A DNA stretch of 18,773 nt from the NCBI GenBank assembly GCA_021827445.1, contig JAKAVW010000023.1, positions 1 to 18,773 on the forward strand, written 5' to 3'. A program made the position numbers and the translations under genes. Source of the DNA: Pseudomonadota bacterium. Its GTDB lineage: Bacteria; Pseudomonadota; Gammaproteobacteria; Acidithiobacillales; Acidithiobacillaceae. Below the pieces are notes generated by a model. That model saw only the letters and a program-made list of their open reading frames with translations, did not search any database and was not told the DNA's origin. Shown here piece by piece: positions 15,057 through 18,773 of the stretch. The stretch's first letter is position 1, and every line of letters starts with the position of its first letter.

Positions 15057-17398
15057 AAAAATTCAGCCTCAGTTTGGCCGCCCCCATTCTTCTCGCCGCG
15101 AGTGTGGCTTGTGCTGCCGCCGCTTGGGCGGCACCAGCCTGGGCATTTACGCCCTTTACCGTCAAGAATATAGAAATTCGTGGCCTGGAGCATATCGCGC
15201 CCGGCACGGTCTACAACTACCTGCCCATCCATATTGGCGAGCAGGTGGATGACCAGAAGGCGCAGCAGGCCATCAAGGATCTCTATTCCACGGGATTCTT
15301 CAAGGATGTGACCATTGCCCGTTCTGACGACAAGCTGCTGGTCATCGTGCAGGAGCGGCCCATCATTTCCAGTATCAAGATGGAGGGCATCAAGGCATTT
15401 TCCAAGAGCGAGGTGAATGGCACGCTCAAGGGTGTCGGCCTGGTGGAAAGACACATCTTTAATCGTTCGATCCTGGATCAGGTGGTGCATGGTCTGCAGG
15501 AACAGTATGAAGGCATGGGCTATTACAATGCCAAGATTCATGCGCGAGTGGAAAAATTGCCACGTAACCGGGTGGCCATCCATATTGACGCGAAGGAAGG
15601 CGAGCAGGCGACCATCAAGCAGGTAACCATTGTGGGTAATCATACCTTCAGTGAAAGCCGTCTGCGCGGCCTTTTCAGTATCGGCACACCGGATGCATTT
15701 TCCTTCTTCACTAAAAATGATCGTTATTCCCGTGCAAAGCTTATGAAAGGCCTGGAGAAACTCCATAATTATTATCTGGACCGGGGTTATCTGAATTTTG
15801 ATGTCGAATCGAGTCAGGTGCAGGTAACGCCGGATCGACGCTTTGTATATATCACCGTCAATGTGCATGAAGGGAGTCTCTATCATATCCAATCAGTGGG
15901 TCTGAGTGGTAATTTAGTCGTGCCGAAGCCGGAACTGGAAAAGCTGGTGGAGATCAAGCCGGGCGAAGTATTTTCCCGAGCCAAGATCAACGACACCAAT
16001 AGTGCCATTGCGAATAAGCTGGGAAACTTGGGCTATGCTTTTGCCAATACCACGCCGGTGCCCAAAGTGAATGCGAAAACCCACGAAGTGGCTCTGAACT
16101 TTGAGGTGGACCCGGGTCGTAAGGTTTATATTCGCCGTATCGAGATCACCGGTAATGACAAAAGCCGGGACTATGTGGTACGGCGTCAATTCCGGCAGAT
16201 GGAAGGCGCCCTTTATGATGGTGCGCTGATCCGACGTTCCAAGATGCGTCTGCAGCAGACCGGTTTTTACGACAAGATTGATACCAAAACCATACCGGTT
16301 CCCGGGCATCCTGATCAACTGGATCTGGACGTCCATGTGAGCGAAAGACCGACCGGCAGTTTCAGTATCGGTGTTGGTTATTCCAATGCCTACGGTATCA
16401 TGTTCAACGGCTCTATCAGCCAGAACAACTTCATGGGGACCGGTAATGCCTTAGCGTTCTCGGCGAATGTGAGTGGTCTGGGGACGGCGTATAACCTTTC
16501 CTTTACAGACCCGTATTTTACGCCGGACGGTATTAGTCTCGGCTTTAGTCTGTATCGGAACAACACCAATCTTTCCATTCTATCTGTAGCCCCTTATCAG
16601 GAAATTGATTACGGCGGAACTACCACGCTGGGTATTCCGGTGATGCAGTATGTCTATGATTATATGTCACTGGGGTTCAGTAACACGACGATTAACCTGT
16701 TTGCTAATCCGCCGCTAATTTACCAGAATTATGTCAGTACCTTTGGTAATACCGCCACGGCATTGACCGTGGGGAATGACCTGATCTATGACAGCCGGAA
16801 TTCACCCATTTTCCCCACCAAAGGGTTTTATGGAAGTCTGTCGCTGAAGGCGGCGGTGCCCCCTGCAACATTGCGTTGGTACAAGGCGGAGATTAAAGCG
16901 GACTACTACCATCCCATTAACTCCTGGCTGACGGCTGGGTTAAGTGGCCGTTACGGGTTAATTAACGGCTATGGGGGCAAGCAGGTCCCGTTCTTTAATA
17001 ACTACTATATGGGTGGCCCGACTACCTTGCCGGGTTATCAGACCTACTCATTAGGACCACTGGTGGGTGGCTATCCCGTAGGTGGTACCCGCGAGTTATT
17101 GTTTAATGCCAGCCTGTATTTCCCGCTACCGGGCCTCGCAAACAATAACAATTTCCGAATGTCACTGTTTTTGGCCAGTGGGTGGGTTTATGGTGTCAAC
17201 GCGGACCCTAGCGGCAATCAGTACACTTACAACAACAGTTACTTCCCGAGTCTGGGTCAAATGCGGACGACGGCGGGTGTCGGCTTCCTGTGGATCAGCC
17301 CGATGGGACCCTTGCGCCTGTCTCTCGCCGTACCGCTCAACAAGCAGCCGGGCGATTTGACCCAGCCCTTGCAGTTCACTGTGGGTAATAACTTTTGA
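15053..17398 (+). CDS. bamA: Outer membrane protein assembly factor BamA
   Basis: BamA is the essential Omp85 protein that folds and inserts beta-barrel proteins into the outer membrane. The 781-residue precursor has a signal peptide of about 31 residues (basic start, alanine-rich core, likely cut after A-x-A near AWA). Five POTRA domains follow, beginning at FTVKNIEIRGLEHI and running to about residue 430, and then a 16-strand barrel ending in aromatic Phe (FTVGNNF). The start is GTG 15053, overlapping the rseP stop. One oddity stands out: the loop-6 motif, normally VRGF or VRGY, reads LPGY, with Pro at 660 in place of the conserved Arg. The usual barrel partners Glu and Asp appear as S687 (NASLYFPLPG) and A708 (FLASGWVY). 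The rest of the fold looks intact, so it should be functional. Confidence 0.95.
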   Translation: MKKFSLSLAAPILLAASVACAAAAWAAPAWAFTPFTVKNIEIRGLEHIAPGTVYNYLPIHIGEQVDDQKAQQAIKDLYSTGFFKDVTIARSDDKLLVIVQERPIISSIKMEGIKAFSKSEVNGTLKGVGLVERHIFNRSILDQVVHGLQEQYEGMGYYNAKIHARVEKLPRNRVAIHIDAKEGEQATIKQVTIVGNHTFSESRLRGLFSIGTPDAFSFFTKNDRYSRAKLMKGLEKLHNYYLDRGYLNFDVESSQVQVTPDRRFVYITVNVHEGSLYHIQSVGLSGNLVVPKPELEKLVEIKPGEVFSRAKINDTNSAIANKLGNLGYAFANTTPVPKVNAKTHEVALNFEVDPGRKVYIRRIEITGNDKSRDYVVRRQFRQMEGALYDGALIRRSKMRLQQTGFYDKIDTKTIPVPGHPDQLDLDVHVSERPTGSFSIGVGYSNAYGIMFNGSISQNNFMGTGNALAFSANVSGLGTAYNLSFTDPYFTPDGISLGFSLYRNNTNLSILSVAPYQEIDYGGTTTLGIPVMQYVYDYMSLGFSNTTINLFANPPLIYQNYVSTFGNTATALTVGNDLIYDSRNSPIFPTKGFYGSLSLKAAVPPATLRWYKAEIKADYYHPINSWLTAGLSGRYGLINGYGGKQVPFFNNYYMGGPTTLPGYQTYSLGPLVGGYPVGGTRELLFNASLYFPLPGLANNNNFRMSLFLASGWVYGVNADPSGNQYTYNNSYFPSLGQMRTTAGVGFLWISPMGPLRLSLAVPLNKQPGDLTQPLQFTVGNNF

Positions 17399-17415
17399 TG
17401 GTGCGGTGTTAGGAT

Positions 17416-17949
17416 ATGAACCGACAGTTGCGCATTGGGGTCGTTCTCCTGTTGATGTTGGCTTCGGCGGTGGCGTGGGCAGACCCGCTGAAGATCGGTT
17501 TTGTGGATCTCGACCGTGCATTGCGCGAATTGCCCGAGGCGCAGGCTGGCGCGACCAGCCTCAACAAACAGATAGCGGCGAAGCAGAAGGAAATCGAGGC
17601 CAAGCGCCAACAGGTCGACGCCTTTCAAAAGACCCTGGAAAAAGATTTTCCGCATCTGACCAATGCGCAAAGGCAGGAACGAGAGGCGCAACTGCAGAGT
17701 ATGATTCTCAATTTGCAGCAGTTCCAGCGGCAGGCCCAGGATGGTTTGAACTATCAACGTAATCAGATTCTGAAAAACATACAGGATCAATTGGTCAAAG
17801 TGGTGAGCAGAATTGGGCGCGCCGGGCATTATACGGTTATCCTCAATGATAAGTCTGTGCTTTATGTCAATGGCGCCATTGATATTACCTCGCAGGTGGT
17901 GGCAGCGATGGCGGCCAAGCCTGCTTCCAAAGTGAACGGTAGTAAATAG
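17416..17949 (+). CDS. skp: Periplasmic chaperone Skp/OmpH
   Basis: Skp is a trimeric periplasmic chaperone that holds unfolded outer-membrane proteins on the way to the Bam complex. The 177-residue precursor starts with a signal peptide (MNRQLRIGVVLLLMLASAVA, likely cut after AWA near residue 22). It continues with KIGFVDLDRALRELPEA, the usual core strand and helix start. A long charged coiled coil rich in Gln, Glu, Lys and Arg (about 45-125) forms the tentacles, then a C-terminal strand (YTVILNDKSVLYV) closes the body. It lies 17 bases after bamA. The ribosome binding site is poor: AGGA at 17411-17414 is only one base from the ATG, so expression may depend on coupling to bamA. The lpxD start follows after one base. 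Confidence 0.92.
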   Translation: MNRQLRIGVVLLLMLASAVAWADPLKIGFVDLDRALRELPEAQAGATSLNKQIAAKQKEIEAKRQQVDAFQKTLEKDFPHLTNAQRQEREAQLQSMILNLQQFQRQAQDGLNYQRNQILKNIQDQLVKVVSRIGRAGHYTVILNDKSVLYVNGAIDITSQVVAAMAAKPASKVNGSK

Positions 17950-17950
17950 G

Positions 17951-18773
17951 GTGGCGCATGGCCTGTATCTCCTCGGTGATCTTGCGCAAGTGGCTGGCGC
18001 TCAAGTGCGTGGCGATGCTGGGTATCAGGTCAGTGGCGTGGCGCCTCTCAATATGGCCGGCAGTGCGGACCTCGCTTTTTATCGGGACCCGCGTTTGCGA
18101 AATCTGCTAAAAGCGAGTAAGGCCGGAGCTGTGGTTATTACTCCGCAGGATGCGGAGAATTTTGCCGGCAACTGCCTGTTGACGGACGATCCCTACGCGG
18201 CATTTGCGCGGATTATGCAGCACCTCTATCCGCAGGGCACCCTTCAGCCTGGACTGCATCATACGGCACAACTGGCGCGAGACGCGCAGGTGGATCCCGG
18301 TGCCCGCATTGATGCCTATGTGCAGATAGAGGCCGGAGCGGTGATCGCGGCAGATGTTTGGCTGGAGGCCGGTACCTTTATTGGTGCGGGCGTGACGGTG
18401 GGGCGCGGGTCACATCTTTATCCCGGCGTTAAAATTTATGCGGGCTGCAAACTGGGTGCCGATTGCATTCTCCACGCGGGCGCGGTGATCGGTGCCGATG
18501 GCTTTGGTTTTGCCGAGGCCGATGGCCGGTTTCTGAAGATACCGCAGGTGGGTCGTGTGCTCATTGGAAATGGCGTGGAGATTGGTGCCAACTCCTGCAT
18601 TGACCGAGGTGCGCTGGCCGACACGGTGATTGAAGATGGGGTAAAGATAGACAATCTGGTGCAGATCGGGCACAACGTCCAGATCGGCGCGCATACGGTT
18701 GTCGCCGGACAGACAGGTATTGCAGGAAGTACGCGGGTTGGTCGTCATTGCCATATCGGTGGTCAGGTGGGGA
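17951..18773 (+). CDS. lpxD: UDP-3-O-acylglucosamine N-acyltransferase LpxD (3' end outside window)
   Basis: LpxD adds the second hydroxyacyl chain in lipid A synthesis, using acyl-ACP. The reading frame is open from GTG 17951 to the window edge (274 codons) with no stop. The N-terminal uridine-binding domain (about 1-95, including GDLAQVAGAQVRGD and SGVAPLNMAG) is followed by a left-handed beta-helix of hexapeptide repeats (from about residue 100: VIAADVWLEAGTFIGAGVTV). VIGADGFGFAEADG near 178-191 and KIPQVGRVLIG are diagnostic of LpxD. IDNLVQIGHNVQIG carries the catalytic His in the H-N pair. GTG 17951 lies one base after the skp stop. It is chosen because the LpxD N-terminus begins there and no in-frame ATG is nearby; the ribosome binding site is weak. 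The family would normally run to about 340 residues, so 60-70 residues lie beyond the window. Confidence 0.93.
   Translation, partial: MAHGLYLLGDLAQVAGAQVRGDAGYQVSGVAPLNMAGSADLAFYRDPRLRNLLKASKAGAVVITPQDAENFAGNCLLTDDPYAAFARIMQHLYPQGTLQPGLHHTAQLARDAQVDPGARIDAYVQIEAGAVIAADVWLEAGTFIGAGVTVGRGSHLYPGVKIYAGCKLGADCILHAGAVIGADGFGFAEADGRFLKIPQVGRVLIGNGVEIGANSCIDRGALADTVIEDGVKIDNLVQIGHNVQIGAHTVVAGQTGIAGSTRVGRHCHIGGQVG

Overview
This window is a chromosomal segment of an acidophile-like proteobacterium. Gene order and protein character point to the Acidithiobacillus group, but that is inference: the rpsB to lpxD order is shared widely by beta- and gammaproteobacteria and there is no rRNA in the window to settle it. 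Every gene I can support lies on the plus strand. No insertion sequence, tRNA, rRNA or CRISPR array is visible.

Region 1 (1-1430) holds a DEAD-box RNA helicase of the RhlE type. Region 2 (about 1484-6967) is a phosphate-control block: phoB and phoR (response regulator and sensor kinase), then pstB, phoU and ppx. A strong Pho box overlaps the phoR stop codon and sits exactly 10 bases upstream of a TATAGT -10 element, so PhoB should drive the pstB-phoU-ppx transcript. The expected pstS, pstC and pstA genes are missing between that promoter and pstB. What remains is about 55 codons of the pstA C-terminus, broken by a one-base frameshift, plus a short stretch with two hairpins. This decayed pst operon is the most unusual genetic structure in the window.

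Region 3 (6968-7797) is a spacer with a candidate promoter and a DedA-family membrane protein. Region 4 (7798-18773) is a tightly packed growth and envelope cluster: rpsB-tsf-pyrH-frr-uppS-cdsA-dxr-rseP-bamA-skp-lpxD. It links translation (S2, EF-Ts, ribosome recycling), UMP phosphorylation, isoprenoid and undecaprenyl phosphate supply (dxr, uppS), phospholipid synthesis (cdsA), envelope stress proteolysis (rseP), outer-membrane protein assembly (bamA, skp) and lipid A synthesis (lpxD, cut by the window end). Stop and start codons overlap or nearly touch at most junctions, which suggests translational coupling. The rpsB leader can fold into a long stem that may be the S2 autoregulatory site.

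The most notable protein-level observation is in BamA. The near-universal Arg of the loop-6 VRGF/Y motif is Pro, and the two acidic barrel residues that normally pair with it also appear to be replaced.
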